Shown one piece after another: positions 63,147-64,000 of a DNA stretch of 64,000 nucleotides (within the stretch, counting starts at the first letter, position 1; each line of letters starts with the position of its first letter). Under the pieces are notes generated by a model, which saw nothing but the letters and a program-made list of their open reading frames with translations, searched no databases and was not told the origin of the DNA. Source of the DNA: Deltaproteobacteria bacterium (GTDB taxonomy: Bacteria; Desulfobacterota; Desulfuromonadia; Geobacterales; Geobacteraceae); NCBI GenBank assembly GCA_021848385.1, contig JAJZUQ010000001.1, positions 124,001 to 188,000 on the forward strand, in the 5' to 3' direction. The position numbers and the translations under genes are program-made.

Positions 63147-64000
63147 ATATTCCCCCTTTCTCAGCAAATCTCTCTATATCAAAGGGTTGCAATGCCATAA
63201 AGCTCTGTGGCTCCATAAGAACCGACCAGAGTTGAAAGACGATGTGTCGACGGCGCAACAGGCGGTTTTCGATGCTGGCACCGATGTGGGAATTTTGGCT
63301 CAGCACCTTTTCCCCGGGGGTGTTGAGGTCCCATACGACGGTCTTTCAACGGCCCAGCAGGTAACCATGACCCGCAGGCTCATTGACGAGGGTGTTGAAA
63401 CCATTTACGAGGCAGCCTTCAATTTCGACAACATCTTCTGTAAGGTTGATATTCTCCATAAGGGAGTGAACGGCTGGGGGCTTTACGAAGTAAAGAACTC
63501 AACCGACAAAAAAGACGTCTATGTGAATGACATCGCTGTCCAGTACCTCATAGTCACGGGATCAGAGATTCCCGTGAGCTCTGCATGCCTTGTTCATATC
63601 AACAACCAGTATGTTCGTCATGGTGATATTGACGTACCTCAGCTCTTTACCATCCTTGACGTCACAGAGGAGATAGTTGCAAAGCAGGCCGAGTTGCATG
63701 AAAACATCGCAGCCATGCGCAGCATGCTTCAGGGAGAGATGCCAGCCATTGACATCGGTCCGCACTGCTCAAATCCTTACGAGTGCTCTTTTTCGGGGTA
63801 TTGTTGGTCCCATATCCCCTCGCCGTCCGTATTCGATTTTGCCGACCTGGGAAAGCCGGATGGCTTTGCATTATATAAGCAGGGGATCGTCAAGATGGAG
63901 GACGTCTCCCGCGAAACCCTTGGCTGGCGACAGCAGATGCAACTTGATGGGTGCCTGCATCAGAAAAATGTGGTCGATGTTGCTGCTATCCGGGAATTTC
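63139..64000 (+). CDS. DUF2779 nuclease, Cas4/AddB-like (5' part)
   Basis: An open frame of 287 codons runs off the window. PD-(D/E)XK residues are in CKVDIL (Asp104) and LYEVKNS (Glu117, Lys119). Four cysteines, C19, C210, C216 and C222 (CSNPYECSFSGYC), stand as in the iron-sulfur clusters of Cas4 and AddB. The N-terminal FLSKSLYIKGLQCHKALWL is the usual DUF2779 start. It would act on DNA ends, possibly with the preceding nuclease. Overlap and strand place it in the same operon. Confidence 0.82.
   Translation, partial: MAKYSPFLSKSLYIKGLQCHKALWLHKNRPELKDDVSTAQQAVFDAGTDVGILAQHLFPGGVEVPYDGLSTAQQVTMTRRLIDEGVETIYEAAFNFDNIFCKVDILHKGVNGWGLYEVKNSTDKKDVYVNDIAVQYLIVTGSEIPVSSACLVHINNQYVRHGDIDVPQLFTILDVTEEIVAKQAELHENIAAMRSMLQGEMPAIDIGPHCSNPYECSFSGYCWSHIPSPSVFDFADLGKPDGFALYKQGIVKMEDVSRETLGWRQQMQLDGCLHQKNVVDVAAIREF

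Overview
The window reads like a chromosome segment of a Geobacter-type anaerobe (Desulfuromonadota, Geobacterales). The evidence is a GC-rich backbone, an Flx-type FAD/iron-sulfur electron-transfer trio, a parA-parB-ATP synthase block that starts with a b' subunit and lacks atpB/atpE, CIRCE-controlled groESL, a PilT retraction ATPase with a PilB-like partner, a selenocysteine-encoding AhpD-like gene, and intergenic arrays of degenerate heptamers. This is inferred from gene content; no database was consulted.

Region 1 (1-38.5 kb) is mostly backbone: Flx-like redox genes, a broken DUF6448-like gene, TPR-glutaredoxin, a CcsA-like protein, groESL, a lipoprotein with two DUF507-like proteins, DAHP synthase, a probable 6S RNA, an FGE-like protein, recQ, a heme-PAS sensor, parAB, the F1 part of the ATP synthase, pdxA, a GT51 transglycosylase, a PP-loop tRNA-thiolation-like enzyme, a PilB-like protein with destroyed nucleotide motifs followed by pilT, a MATE pump, the selenoprotein, a GGDEF protein, a TolC/HlyD/MacB-like exporter operon, and small J-domain, CGGC and methyltransferase genes. 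It ends in a decayed patch next to an ArsR regulator.

Region 2 (about 38.6-54.35 kb) is an island. Its leftward operon is RHH protein - Vsr - C5 methyltransferase - MORC/MutL-like GHKL ATPase - Mrr-type nuclease/SF2 helicase fusion - two unknown proteins, that is, a restriction-modification system of the MORC-linked kind. Beside it lie a MarR-like regulator and a six-gene operon of three different tyrosine recombinases, two small accessory proteins and a RecD-like helicase, which is the likely mobility module. The island abuts the ssb terminator.

Region 3 (55.1-64 kb, running off the edge) is the most unusual part. A WYL-domain regulator diverges from a plus-strand series encoding a ClpP-like peptidase, a two-module AAA protein, a protein carrying a ClpX-spaced zinc finger, a DprA-like protein, a PD-(D/E)XK nuclease and a Cas4/RecB-like DUF2779 nuclease. 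A 17-bp operator-like sequence, identical at 16 of 17 positions, sits upstream of both the WYL gene and the ClpP-like gene, so the two transcription units are probably one regulon. A deleted duplicate of the nuclease gene lies between the zinc-finger gene and dprA. I do not recognise this set as a named defence system; it is the best candidate for an undescribed one.
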